Shown one piece after another: positions 33,516-43,535 of a DNA stretch of 64,000 nucleotides (its first letter is position 1; each line of letters starts with the position of its first letter). The position numbers were made by a program, and so were the translations under genes. The stretch is from Sphingomonas sp. J315 (GTDB taxonomy: Bacteria > Pseudomonadota > Alphaproteobacteria > Sphingomonadales > Sphingomonadaceae), in contig NZ_CP088296.1 of NCBI RefSeq assembly GCF_024666595.1, forward strand, positions 1,612,001-1,676,000, written 5' to 3'. The notes under the pieces were generated by a model. It was given only the letters and a program-made list of their open reading frames with translations. It was not told the origin of the DNA and did not search any database.

Positions 33516-35612
33516 AACTCGTCCTCCAGAACCTGCTCCCGCCGCCGGTCGTCGCGTCGGCCACGGTCGCGGGGCTCCTCGAACTCCTCATCCGGCGCAG
33601 GATCACGCCGCGGGCGAGTCATTTCGATGCTGCCGTCGCGATTGACGCGCACGCCCAGTTCACGGCCGCCAAAGCTGCCCTCGAATTCGATCCCGTCCCC
33701 GATGAAATTCTCGCCATCCTCGATCAGGACGTCGGTTACGTTCTCGACCACCGGCTCGGGCCGCGGCCGCGCCGCGACGCCCAGCGCCTGGCTCATGAAA
33801 TCGCGCCATACCCGCGCGGGCATGCCGCCGCCGGCGAGGCCCGCATTGGGGCTGTTGTCGTCATTGCCCATCCACACGCCGGTGATGATGCCGTTGGAAT
33901 AGCCGAGGAACAGCGCGTCGCGATTGTCCTGCGTCGTTCCGGTCTTGCCGAAGGTGTCGATCGCCAGCGCCGCACTACGCCCGGTGCCCTCGGTCACCGT
34001 CGCGGCGAGCAGCTCGCGCATCCCCTCGAGCTCGGCACGCGAGAGCGACCGCGTCGCGCCGGTCAGCCGCGCCGCCCAGCCCGGCTCATCGGCGTCGGAT
34101 AGACCGCGCGGGCGCACGGGTGTGGTGCCGCTGGCGATCGCGGCATAGGCGGCGGTCAGTTCGATCAGCGAAACGCTCGACGTGCCGAGTGCGATCGACG
34201 CCTCGCTGGGAATGGGCGAGGTGATGCCGAGATCGCGCGCGGCACGGATCACGGCGGCGACTCCGACCCGCTGGGTCAGCCGCGCGGCGGTGACGTTGCT
34301 CGACCGCGCAAAGGCCTCACGCAGCGTGATCGGGCCGCGATAGCGCCCGTCGCTGTTCTTGGGACTCCAGTCGCCGATCGTCACCGGCTCGTCGCGCACG
34401 ATCGAGTCAGGGGTCATGCCCGAGCGCAATGCGGCGAGATAGACGAACAGTTTGAAGGTCGACCCCGGCTGGCGCTGCGCCTGGGTCGCGCGGTTGAAAG
34501 GCGACTCGGCGTAATTCTTGCCGCCGACCATCGCGATCACGCGGCCATCGGGGCGCATCGCAACGATCGCCACCTGCGCCTTGCGCAGACCCGCATTGCG
34601 CACCGCGCGTTCGGCGGCGCGCTGCATCTTCGCCTCCAGCGTGGTGGTGACCGTCGTGTTGGTTACGATCTCGCCCGAGCGGTCGCGCGCTTCGGGCAGC
34701 ACCCAATCAGCGAAATAGGTGCCGCTGGGCAGCGTCTTGACCCTGGACAGGCGCAGTCGCGCGGGCTGCACCGCCTTGCCCTCCGCCTCGGTAAGAAAGC
34801 CGGCATCCACCATCGTGCCTACGACCACCGCCTGCCGCTCGCGCGCGCCGGCAAGATTGGACGAGGGGGGCGAGCCGTGAGGGCGCCTTGACCAGACCCG
34901 CCAGCATCGCCGCCTGCGCCACGGTCAGATCGGCCGCGGGGCGGCTGAAATAATGGCGCGCGGCCGCATCGAGGCCGTATTGATTGTCGCCGAAATAGAC
35001 GTTGGACAGGTAGCGCGAGAGGATCTCGTTCTTGGTCAGCCACGCTTCCAGCCAGAAGGAGATCAGCACCTCCTGAAACTTCCGCCCGAAGGTGCGGTCG
35101 GAATTGAGGAAGGCGTTCTTCGCCAGCTGCTGGGTGATCGTGCTGCCACCCTGACGGCTGTTGTCGGTGAACATGTTGTTGACGAAGGCGCGCATGATGC
35201 CGCGCGGATCGACCCCCCAGTGGGATTCGAAGCGGCGATCCTCGACCGCGACGAACGCCTGGACGACATGGTCGGGCAGCTTCGACGCATCCACCGGCTT
35301 GCCCACCACCGCACCGGTGCGCGCAATCGGCGTCCCCTCCGCCGACAGCAAGGTAATCGAGGGCGGGACCGGCGGTTCGAGCGACTTGCTGAGCGGTGCG
35401 GTCAACACCAGCCAGGCGACGGCGGCGATGAACAACAGGATCGCGATGCCGATCAGCCGCGGGATCCAGCGCCACTTCCGCTTGCGGACGATGACCGGCA
35501 AATTGACGGTATAGTCGCCCAGCGGCGGCGCGCCGCCCGCCATCGCGGGCCGGGGCGGGACAGCAGGACTGCGTGGGTCCGAAATCTCGGGATAAAGGGT
35601 GTCGTAACGCAT
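33512..35612 (-). pseudogene. Class A penicillin-binding protein (PBP1-type), frameshifted as read
   Basis: Bifunctional glycosyltransferase/transpeptidase that builds peptidoglycan. One N-terminal transmembrane helix (LIGIAILLFIAAVAWLVL) is followed by the GT51 domain (AVEDRRFESHWGVDP, RQGGSTITQQLAKN). The transpeptidase domain has PGSTFKLF (Ser-x-x-Lys), SSNVTAARL and KTGTTQDNRD. The frame breaks after VKAPSRLAP at a run of six G on the plus strand (34865-34870); removing one base gives SSNLAGARERQAVVVG and a protein of about 699 residues. The C-terminal tail is acidic and Arg-rich. Loss of such an enzyme would be costly, so an error in the sequence is likely. Confidence 0.9.
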
Positions 35613-35696
35613 CGGACCGGACACTGTATTAGGCCCTTACGACAGCACGGGCAAGCGCCCGCCATGCGCGCCGGTGCGGCATGGCGGGCGCCCGGC

Positions 35697-37745
35697 TCAT
35701 TTCGCCGCAGCCGGCTTGGGAGCGGCTGCCGCAAGACCCGGCACATAATCTGCGCCTTCGAGCACCTGGATGCTCGACCCGGTAAAGTCGCCGATCGGTT
35801 CCGCCCGGCCGCCAAGGCATTTGGACAGGAACCCTTCGCTGATCGCAAAGAAGGACAGGCGGTTTTCGGGCCGGACAAAGCCATGCCCCTCGTCGGGATA
35901 GTTGATGTACGTGACCGGCAGCTTGCGTGCCTTCATCGCCGCGACGATCTGGTCGCTTTCGGCCTTCACCACGCGCGGATCATTGCCCCCCTGCCCGATC
36001 AGCAGCGGTTTGGTGATCGCGTCGACGCGGGTGATCGGCGATTGCGCCATCATGCGCTTCAGATCCTCGGGCTTATTGGGGTCCCCGATATGCTTGTAGA
36101 AGGTCCCCTCCAGGATCGGTCGCCAGTACGGCGGGAAGCTCTCCATCAGCGTCTTCAGGTTCGACGGGCCGACGATATCGACCCCGCACGCGAACCGGTC
36201 CGGCGTGAAGGTCAGGCCGACCAGCGTGGCATAGCCACCATAGGAGCCGCCCATGATCGCGACCTTGTCCTTCGACGTCACGCCCCGCGCGATCGACCAG
36301 TCGACCGCGTCGATCAGGTCCTGGTGCATCTTGCCCGACCATTCGCCGATCGCGGCGTTGACGAAGCCCTTGCCGAAGCCGGTCGAGCCGCGGAAATTGA
36401 CGCTGAGCACCGCATAGCCGCGATTGGCGAGCCACTGGTGCGCGCTGTTGTATCCATAGCCGTCGCGCGCCCATGGGCCGCCATGGACGAACAGCACCAT
36501 CGGCACGGGCTTGTCCGCCTTGCCGTCCTTGTTGGCGTCGGCGCCGGGCGGAAGCGTGAGGTAGCTGACCAATGTCTTGCCATCGCCGGTCGGGATCTCG
36601 ACCGGCCACATCGGCTGGAGCGCATAGGCCGACAGGTCGGGTCGCGTCTCGTAGAGCTTGGTCAGGCTCTTCGCCTTGCGATCATAGATATAGGCGGCGG
36701 CCGGTCGCTCCGCCGCGCTCGCCGCGACGATCAGTTTCGACCCGTCATCGGTCGCAGACATGATCGACACTTCGCCGGGCAGCTTCGCCTTGAGGAAGTC
36801 GAGATCCGTCTTTGCCTCCGCATTGAGCGGGGTCCATTCGTTCTTGAGATAGTTCACCGAATAGGCGATCGGCTCATAGCTCTCGGGGTCGGTCAGCAGC
36901 CCCTGAATGTCGGCCTTTTCGCTCGCCGCGATCACCTCGCTCTTGAGTGTTTCGGGGTCCATCTTGATCAGTGCCGCCTTGTCGCGACCCCGACTGTCGA
37001 CCCAGTAGAGCGCGGTGCCGTCCTTGTTGAACCCGATCGGCGCGGTGGTGAAGAAATCCTCGTTCGCCACCGTCATCACCTCGGCCCATTTGCCGTCGGC
37101 ACCCAAGCGGAAATATTTGCTCCCGCCACCCGGCACCTGCTGGAATGCGAAGCGGGGTTTGAGCTGATTGTCGGTGACCCAGCCGCCATAGCCGGGGTTC
37201 TCCATCACCAGCTTGCTCTCACCAGTCTTGTAGTTGACCTCATACAGGTCGAAGAACTGCGGGTTGCGGTCGTTGAGGCCGATCAGCACGACATCGGGGC
37301 GCAGCTTGCTCACCCCCTGGATCTGCGCGCGGACCTTGTCCCCCGCCTTGGTCAGCGCGGTATCCTTGAGCGTCGCGATATCGACCGAATGGACGCGGAA
37401 ATTCTCGTTCCCGCCGCTGTCCTGAAGATAGATAATGTGCGCGCCATCGGGTGCCCAGAAATAGCTTTGCAGTCCGCGCTTGCTCTCCTTGGTAACCGCC
37501 TTCGCCGCGCCCAGGTTGCCGATCGGCGCGACCCAGACATTCATCACGCCATCGACCGGCGACAGCCAGCTGACATGCTTGCCATCCGGGCTGATCTGGC
37601 CCCCGGCGCGGCTGGGGTTCCCGAAGATCTTGTCGCGCGGGATCAGCGTGTCCGCGCCCGATTGCGGCGCGGGTCCGGCGGTGGCGGCGCTTCCGGCGGC
37701 GAGCAGGGCCGCGCCCGAGAGCAATGCGATCGTGAGTCGTTTCAT
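35697..37745 (-). CDS. S9 family (prolyl oligopeptidase-like) peptidase, exported
   Basis: A 682-residue serine peptidase with an N-terminal signal peptide (LLSGAALLAAGSAATAGPA). A beta-propeller region (about 40-400) with Asp/Gly-rich repeats such as QISPDGKHVSWLSPVDG precedes the C-terminal alpha/beta hydrolase domain. The nucleophile lies in GGSYGGYA, the acid in GGNDPRV and the His in PDEGHGF. TGGAGG-like bases precede ATG 37745. It is likely to trim peptides in the periplasm. Adjacent to a serine hydrolase gene on the same strand; the 59-base gap leaves co-transcription open. Confidence 0.92.
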   Translation of the reverse strand: MKRLTIALLSGAALLAAGSAATAGPAPQSGADTLIPRDKIFGNPSRAGGQISPDGKHVSWLSPVDGVMNVWVAPIGNLGAAKAVTKESKRGLQSYFWAPDGAHIIYLQDSGGNENFRVHSVDIATLKDTALTKAGDKVRAQIQGVSKLRPDVVLIGLNDRNPQFFDLYEVNYKTGESKLVMENPGYGGWVTDNQLKPRFAFQQVPGGGSKYFRLGADGKWAEVMTVANEDFFTTAPIGFNKDGTALYWVDSRGRDKAALIKMDPETLKSEVIAASEKADIQGLLTDPESYEPIAYSVNYLKNEWTPLNAEAKTDLDFLKAKLPGEVSIMSATDDGSKLIVAASAAERPAAAYIYDRKAKSLTKLYETRPDLSAYALQPMWPVEIPTGDGKTLVSYLTLPPGADANKDGKADKPVPMVLFVHGGPWARDGYGYNSAHQWLANRGYAVLSVNFRGSTGFGKGFVNAAIGEWSGKMHQDLIDAVDWSIARGVTSKDKVAIMGGSYGGYATLVGLTFTPDRFACGVDIVGPSNLKTLMESFPPYWRPILEGTFYKHIGDPNKPEDLKRMMAQSPITRVDAITKPLLIGQGGNDPRVVKAESDQIVAAMKARKLPVTYINYPDEGHGFVRPENRLSFFAISEGFLSKCLGGRAEPIGDFTGSSIQVLEGADYVPGLAAAAPKPAAAK

Positions 37746-37804
37746 GGCTTTCCCTCCATTGGTCCGACCAAGATAGTGCCGCCGTGTATTATTTCAATAA
37801 TACA

Positions 37805-39394
37805 CTACTCCGCGACCGGCACGAAGTTCAGGTGGTGGAAGTCATAGCTGAAATCGGCGAGCGGAGAGAGCGCCTTCATCGTCACGCCCGTCACCTTGCC
37901 ATTTGCGGTGGCAAAGGTGACGACCGCGTCCTCGCCCTTGCCCGGCACCATCCGGGTGCGGAACGCGTCCGTTCCCCATGGATCGAGGCGGCTGGCGAAT
38001 TGCGGATGGGGGGCGAAATCGATGTGAAGCATGCCGCCGCGTTCGCGAACCACAATGTCGCCATACCAAGGGTCGCGGTAGCGCCCGGCATAGGCGGCCA
38101 GTGGCAGGCTGGGGCCGCCGGCCGGCCGCTGCGCGTCGCCCTCACCCATCGCCGCGACCGCGCTTTCGATGGCCAGCTTGTTGCGGGCTACGTAGTTGGC
38201 AACCCAGTCATAGGCGGGGATGCCGAGCAGATGGTCGAGAATCGCGTTGCGGATACCGCCCGACACGCTGTCTTCGGTGTTGCTGAGCACCGCGACGCCA
38301 ATTCCCGCTGAGGGGATCAGCGCGGTCTGGGTCACCTGACCCGAAAGGCCGCCCGAATGGCTGATCAGGCGGCGGCCGCGATAATCCTGGACGAACCAGC
38401 CCAGCGCATAGCCCTGCATGATCGAGCGCACGGGATTGAGGTCGGTGGGGCCATCGCTCGACGCCACCACCACCTGCGGCGACCACATCGCCGCCGCGCT
38501 CTCGGCGCTCCACAGGCGCTTGCCGTCGGGCAGCGCGCCGAGCGCCAGCTGCACGTCCAGCCATTTGGCGACATCGGCGATGCTGGCGTTGATCCCTGCC
38601 CCGGCATCGACCACGGGCGATTCATCGGGTTCGATCACCGTCATCGGCCCGACCCCGCGTACCGGCGGCCCCAGCCGCGCGTGTCGGCCTGCGACGTTGG
38701 TCGTCTTGAGCAGGTCGAGCGAGGGCACCGCATCGGCCATGCCGAGCGGCTCCAGCATCCGCGTGCGGATGAAGTCGCGCCAGCTCATCCCGGACTTGGC
38801 CTCGATCAGCGCGCCGGCGACGATGTAGAGGATGTTGTCGTAATCATAGCCGCCCCGGAACGGGCGCACCGGCTGAAGGAACTGCAGTGCGCGGATCGCA
38901 TCCTGCGCGGTGCGATTGGAGCGCGGGAAATAGAGCAAATCGCCCGCCCCCAGCGGAAGCCCCGAGCGGTGAACGAGCAGGTCGCGGACGTTGAACAGGC
39001 TGGTCACCGCCGGGTCGGCCATCTTGAAGTCGGGCATATGCTGGGTGAGCCGGTCGTCCCAGCCGAGCTTGCCCTCCTCGACCAGCATCGCCAGTGCGGC
39101 GGCGGTGAACGCCTTGCTGTTCGACGCGATGCCGAACCGGGTGTGGACATCGACCGGCGCGGGGCGGCCCATGGTGCGCACGCCATAGCCCTTGAGCCAG
39201 ACGGGCTGCCCCTTGCGCACGATCGCCACCGCGATGCCGGGAGTCTCGAACGCGCGCATGAAATTTGCGACGATGGGGTCGATCGTCGTATCGAGCGATG
39301 CCGCCTGCTGTGCCCAGGCGGGAAGCGCGAGGCTCGCCGCGCCGCCGATCCCTAGCGCCAGCGCCGCCCGCCGATCGACCGTCAATCCTGTCAT
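37805..39394 (-). CDS. Beta-lactamase-family serine hydrolase (class C-like)
   Basis: A 529-residue penicillin-recognising-fold hydrolase. It starts with a twin-arginine-like leader (DRRAALALGIGGAASLALPAWAQ, in parts) suggesting Tat export. The active-site SNSK (Ser91-Lys94) is followed by YDYDN (Tyr-x-Asn) and an HSGG segment. The C-terminal region from about 390 adds an extra domain, as in D-aminopeptidase/esterase relatives. Substrate is unknown; classic beta-lactam resistance is not implied. ATG 39394 is chosen because the leader begins there. Confidence 0.88.
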   Translation of the reverse strand: MTGLTVDRRAALALGIGGAASLALPAWAQQAASLDTTIDPIVANFMRAFETPGIAVAIVRKGQPVWLKGYGVRTMGRPAPVDVHTRFGIASNSKAFTAAALAMLVEEGKLGWDDRLTQHMPDFKMADPAVTSLFNVRDLLVHRSGLPLGAGDLLYFPRSNRTAQDAIRALQFLQPVRPFRGGYDYDNILYIVAGALIEAKSGMSWRDFIRTRMLEPLGMADAVPSLDLLKTTNVAGRHARLGPPVRGVGPMTVIEPDESPVVDAGAGINASIADVAKWLDVQLALGALPDGKRLWSAESAAAMWSPQVVVASSDGPTDLNPVRSIMQGYALGWFVQDYRGRRLISHSGGLSGQVTQTALIPSAGIGVAVLSNTEDSVSGGIRNAILDHLLGIPAYDWVANYVARNKLAIESAVAAMGEGDAQRPAGGPSLPLAAYAGRYRDPWYGDIVVRERGGMLHIDFAPHPQFASRLDPWGTDAFRTRMVPGKGEDAVVTFATANGKVTGVTMKALSPLADFSYDFHHLNFVPVAE

Positions 39395-39409
39395 CTGTCC
39401 CACCCCATA

Positions 39410-39520
39410 CTCGTCACCCCGGCCTTGTTCCGGGGTCCACTGTGCGGCACGCGCATCGCAAGAGCCTAGAAGACCGACCTTGCCGCCCGGTGGACCCGGG
39501 CACAAGGCCGGGGTGACGAG
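39410..39520. repeat. Palindromic intergenic element (family B)
   Basis: Arms at 39410-39448 (begins CTCGTCACCCCGGCCTTG) and 39482-39520 (ends AAGGCCGGGGTGACGAG) pair with about five mismatches in 39. It lies upstream of the serine hydrolase and downstream of the HNH gene. A related arrangement is found near 57.53-57.63 kb. Confidence 0.75.
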
Positions 39521-39544
39521 AGCGTCAGCACCAATGATGAAGCG

Positions 39545-40111
39545 TTACGCCTCGAGCTCGACGTCCCAATAGAGCCAGTCGCGCCAGGTATCGTGGAGAT
39601 AATTGGGCGGGAAGCGGCGGCCATGTTCCTGCAGCTGCCAGCTGGTCGGGCGGATCGGTGCCATGAACAGCGGCATCGCCGCCTGTTTCGGCGTGCGCCC
39701 ACCCTTTTTGAGGTTACACGGCGCACAGGCGGTCGCGACATTCTCCCATGTCGTGCGCCCGCCCTGCGCGCGCGGGATGACATGATCGAAGGTCAGATCG
39801 CGGTGGCTACCGCAATATTGGCATTCGAACTTGTCGCGCAGGAACAGGTTGAACCGGGTGAATGCCGGGAATTGCGACGGTCGCACATATTGCTTGAGCG
39901 CGATAACGCTGGGCAGCTTGATGCGCGCGGTGGGGCTGCGCACCTCGCGCTCATAATGGCTGACGATATCGACGCGATCGAGGAACACTGCCTTGATCGC
40001 TGTCTGCCACGGCCAGATGCTCAGCGGATAATAGGAAAGCGGCGTGTAATCGGCATTCAGGACGAGCGCCGGGCACCCCTGCGGATGTCGGATCAGATCG
40101 GGATGGTACAT
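39545..40111 (-). CDS. HNH endonuclease-family protein
   Basis: A 188-residue protein with an HNH nuclease domain: CQYCG and ACAPCNLKKG supply zinc-ribbon cysteines, and LTFDHVIPRAQGG holds the catalytic DH. The N-terminal half (LVLNADYTPLSYYPLSIWPW) is conserved among bacterial HNH proteins of this size, which are chromosomal and not linked to phage. The cellular role is unknown. It diverges from crtY across about 200 bases. Confidence 0.88.
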   Translation of the reverse strand: MYHPDLIRHPQGCPALVLNADYTPLSYYPLSIWPWQTAIKAVFLDRVDIVSHYEREVRSPTARIKLPSVIALKQYVRPSQFPAFTRFNLFLRDKFECQYCGSHRDLTFDHVIPRAQGGRTTWENVATACAPCNLKKGGRTPKQAAMPLFMAPIRPTSWQLQEHGRRFPPNYLHDTWRDWLYWDVELEA

Positions 40112-40314
40112 GGTCCCCCTCTCTTGCCGCTCGTCGGTCGCGACCGGGGCTTATTCGCCGCGAGCCGTGACATCGCTATGACAGCACGGCGCGCGACCTC
40201 GTGGTCAAGGGCCGGTTTGCGCGGGACTGTGAACAAATGGCGGTGAGACAGAAAGACGGGTTTCCGCCACGAGCGGGGCTTTTACCGTGCGCAGCGATCC
40301 GCTAGGCGGCGGCG

Positions 40315-41478
40315 ATGCCAGCGATCATCCATTGCGACGTTGCCATTGTCGGAGGAGGTTTGGCGGGGGGGCTGATCGCGCTCGCATTGCGGCGCAAGCA
40401 TCCTGCGCTCGACATCCGTCTGATCGACGGCGGACGCAATCTGGGCGGCAACCACCTCTGGTCCTTCTTTGCCAGTGATGTCGCACCTGCCGACCGATGG
40501 CTGGTCGCGCCGCTGATCTCCTATGGCTGGACCAGCTATGACGTCCATTTCCCCGCGCACGCACGCACACTGAAATCACCCTATTACTCGATCGAGTCAG
40601 AGCGGTTCGATCAGGTCGTGCGCGCCGCGATGCCCGCGGACGCGGTGATGACGCGGCGCAAGGTGCTGGGTGCCAGTGCGCGCGCGGTCGTGCTGGCCGA
40701 TGGCGACCGGATCGAGGCGGGCGGCGTGATCGATTGCCGCGGTCCCGGCGACCTCGGTAAGCTCGACCTGGGCTGGCAGAAATTCTTCGGGCGAGAGCTG
40801 ACGCTGGCCGAGCCTCACGCGCTCAAGCGCCCGGTCATCATGGACGCCACGGTCGCGCAGATCGACGGCTATCGCTTCATGTACGCTTTGCCCTTCGCGG
40901 CGACACGGCTGTTCCTTGAGGACACCTATTACAGCGACACGCCCGAGATCGACGTTGCCGCCTGCGCCAAGCGGATCGACGCATGGGCCAGCGCGCGCGG
41001 GATCATGGTCGAGGCTGCGACGCGCGAGGAAGCGGGGGCCCTCCCGGTGGCGATGGGCGGCGATTTCGAGGAATATTGGAAATCGGGCGGCAATCGCGTC
41101 GCCAAGGGGGGAATGCGCGCCGGGCTGTTCCATCCGGTCACCGGCTATTCGCTGCCCGATGCGGTGCGGCTTGCCGCACTGATCGGCAATGCACGCGACC
41201 TGTCGGGCGCAGCGTTGCACGACCTGACCTATGGCCACGCCCGGCGGATATGGCGTCAGCGCGGATATTATCGCATGCTGTCCGCGATGCTGTTTCGCGC
41301 CGCCGAGCCGGCCGAGCGCTATCGCATCCTCGAACGATTTTATCGACTGGACGACGGGCTCGTCGCCCGCTTCTATGCCGGTCAGTCCAGCATATTCGAT
41401 CGCGCACGCGTTCTCGCCGGCAAACCGCCGGTGCCGGTCAAGCGCGCACTCGCCGCGATCAGGGGGTCAAGCAGATGA
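40315..41478 (+). CDS. crtY: Lycopene beta-cyclase CrtY
   Basis: Cyclises lycopene to beta-carotene. The 387-residue flavoprotein-like enzyme has an N-terminal dinucleotide motif (CDVAIVGGGLAGGLIALAL) and NHLWSFF. It also has DATVAQIDGYRFMYALPF and LFLEDTYYSD, all CrtY signatures, and ends with FYRLDDGLVARFYAG. First gene of the carotenoid cluster; its stop overlaps the crtI start (ATGA). Start at ATG 40315. Confidence 0.95.
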   Translation: MPAIIHCDVAIVGGGLAGGLIALALRRKHPALDIRLIDGGRNLGGNHLWSFFASDVAPADRWLVAPLISYGWTSYDVHFPAHARTLKSPYYSIESERFDQVVRAAMPADAVMTRRKVLGASARAVVLADGDRIEAGGVIDCRGPGDLGKLDLGWQKFFGRELTLAEPHALKRPVIMDATVAQIDGYRFMYALPFAATRLFLEDTYYSDTPEIDVAACAKRIDAWASARGIMVEAATREEAGALPVAMGGDFEEYWKSGGNRVAKGGMRAGLFHPVTGYSLPDAVRLAALIGNARDLSGAALHDLTYGHARRIWRQRGYYRMLSAMLFRAAEPAERYRILERFYRLDDGLVARFYAGQSSIFDRARVLAGKPPVPVKRALAAIRGSSR

Positions 41479-42957
41479 AGCGTGCAGTGGTGATCGGGGC
41501 GGGGTTCGGCGGACTGGCACTTGCCATCCGCCTGCAGTCCGCGGGCGTCGATACGATCGTCATCGAGGCCCGCGACAAGCCGGGCGGGCGCGGATATTAT
41601 TGGGAAAAGGACGGGTTTGTCTTCGATGCCGGCCCCACCGTCATCACCGCGCCGGAAGCGCTGGAGGAATTGTGGGCGCTGACCGGGCACCGCATGGCCG
41701 ACGATGTCACGCTGGTTCCGGTCTCGCCCTTCTACCGCCTCAACTGGCCTGACGGCACCAGTTTCGACTACACCAATGACGATACGCTGCTGACGAGCGA
41801 GATCGCCAAGCTCGATCCGGCCGACATCGCCGGATACCGCCGCTTCCTCGACTATTCGGCCGGCGTGTACCGCGAGGGCTATGAGAAGCTCGGCCATGTC
41901 GCGTTTCTCGACTTCACCTCGATGGTGAAGGCCGCACCCGCGCTCGCCAAATATCAGGCGTGGCGCAGCGTCTATTCGATGGTCTCGACCTTTGTGAAAA
42001 ACGAGAAATTGCGCGAGGCGCTGTCGTTCCACACCTTGCTGGTCGGCGGCAATCCGATGACCACCAGCGCGATCTATGCGCTGATCCACAAGCTGGAGCG
42101 CGACGGTGGCGTGTGGTTCGCCATGGGCGGCACCAACCGGCTGGTCGCGGGGATGGTCCGGCATTTCGAGCGCCTCGGCGGGAAGCTGGTGCTCGGCGAC
42201 GGCGTCGAGGAGATCGAGACGCTGGGCGAGCGCGCCACCGCCGTCCGCACCAAATCGGGCGCGCGGTTCGAGGCGGATATGGTCGCCAGCAATGCCGACA
42301 TTGTCCACAGCTACCGCGACCTGCTCAAAAGCTCGCGCAGTGCCCAGCGCACCTCCGCCAAGCTTGAACGCAAGCGCTTCTCGCCGTCGCTGTTTGTCGT
42401 CCATTTCGGGATCAAGGGTACCTGGCCCGGCATCCCGCACCACATGATCCTGTTCGGCCCGCGCTACAGGGAACTGCTCGCCGACATCTACGATCATGGC
42501 GTGCTGAGCGAGGATTTCTCGCTCTACCTCCACCACCCCACTGTCACCGACCCGTCGATGGCGCCCGAGGGGCATTCGACCTTCTACGCGCTCGCCCCCC
42601 GTGCCGCATATCGGCAAGGCACCGGTCGATTGGGAACAGGTCCGCCCGGTGCTCGAAAAGCGCATCCTCGACGAAATCGGTCGTCGCCTGATCCCCGACA
42701 TCCACGACCGGATCGTCACCAAATTCAGCTATGCACCCACCGATTTCCGGCACGACCTCGCCGCGCATCTGGGGAGTGCATTCAGCCTTGAGCCGATCCT
42801 GACGCAGAGCGCCTGGTTCCGCGCGCACAACCGCGACGATTCGATCGAGAATATGTATTTCGTCGGTGCCGGAACCCATCCCGGCGCAGGCATTCCCGGC
42901 GTGGTCGGCAGCGCCAAGGCGACCGCCGCGCTGATGCTGGAACAGGAGCAAGCGTGA
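41475..42957 (+). pseudogene. crtI: Phytoene desaturase CrtI, frameshifted as read
   Basis: FAD-dependent enzyme that converts phytoene to lycopene in four steps. The N-terminus has VVIGAGFGGLALAIRLQSAG and GGRGYYWEKDGFVFDAGPTV, typical CrtI. The frame is lost in a run of six C (42595-42600); taking five restores YALAPVPHIGKAPVDWE and continues to VGAGTHPGAGIPGVVGSAK at the end. The corrected length of 493 residues matches the family exactly, so the indel is probably a sequencing error, although a real pigment mutant is possible. Overlaps crtY and the LOG gene. Confidence 0.93.
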
Positions 42958-43535
42958 AGCGCCTCGCCATCTATTGCGGCTCCGCCACCCCGGCGGACCC
43001 GGTCTATATCGAGAACGCCCGGTTCGTCGGCCGCACGCTTGCCGAGCGCGGAATCGGCGTCGTCTATGGCGGCGGGCGGTTGGGGCTGATGGGCGCGATT
43101 GCCGATGCGGCGCTGGAGGCGGGCGGCGAGGTGATCGGGGTGATCCCGCAGGCGCTGGTCGATGCCGAGGTTGCGCATCGCGGCTGCACCGAACTGCACA
43201 TCGTGCGAACCATGCACGAGCGCAAACAGGCGTTCACCGACCTGTCCGACGGCTTCATCACCCTGCCCGGCGGAACCGGGACGATGGACGAATTGTGGGA
43301 AGCGATGAGCTGGGCGCAGATCGGCTATCACGCGAACCCGGTCGGACTGCTCAACGTCGCGGGCTATTATGACGGGCTGATCGAATTCGTGGCGAAGATG
43401 GGCGAAGTCGGATTCCTCCGCCCGCAGCATCAGTCGATCCTGATCATCGACGATGATCTCGACGCGCTGCTGGCGAAGATGGCGGCGCATGTCCCGACAC
43501 AGACGGTGGGGCAGATCGGCAGCAAGGACCTGTGA
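42954..43535 (+). CDS. LOG-family (TIGR00730) phosphoribohydrolase-like protein
   Basis: A 193-residue Rossmann-fold protein of the LOG/lysine-decarboxylase-like family, whose characterised members cleave nucleoside 5'-monophosphates to release the base (cytokinin activation in plants). The catalytic motif PGGTGTMDELWEAM is intact, with YGGGRLGLMGAIADAAL before it. GTG 42954 overlaps the crtI stop, and its own stop overlaps the crtB start. Its place inside the carotenoid operon has no obvious biochemical reason. Confidence 0.9.
   Translation: MKRLAIYCGSATPADPVYIENARFVGRTLAERGIGVVYGGGRLGLMGAIADAALEAGGEVIGVIPQALVDAEVAHRGCTELHIVRTMHERKQAFTDLSDGFITLPGGTGTMDELWEAMSWAQIGYHANPVGLLNVAGYYDGLIEFVAKMGEVGFLRPQHQSILIIDDDLDALLAKMAAHVPTQTVGQIGSKDL

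Noticed and set aside
34953..37847. 964-codon plus-strand frame antisense to the S9 peptidase
   Set aside because: Composition shadow; the peptidase has its full catalytic triad.
37805..39394. Serine hydrolase considered as a beta-lactam resistance gene
   Set aside because: The Ser-x-x-Lys fold is shared with esterases and D-aminopeptidases; nothing specific to resistance is visible.
39545..40111. HNH nuclease considered as a homing endonuclease or phage packaging nuclease
   Set aside because: No intron, intein or phage neighbours; it resembles a chromosomal HNH family.
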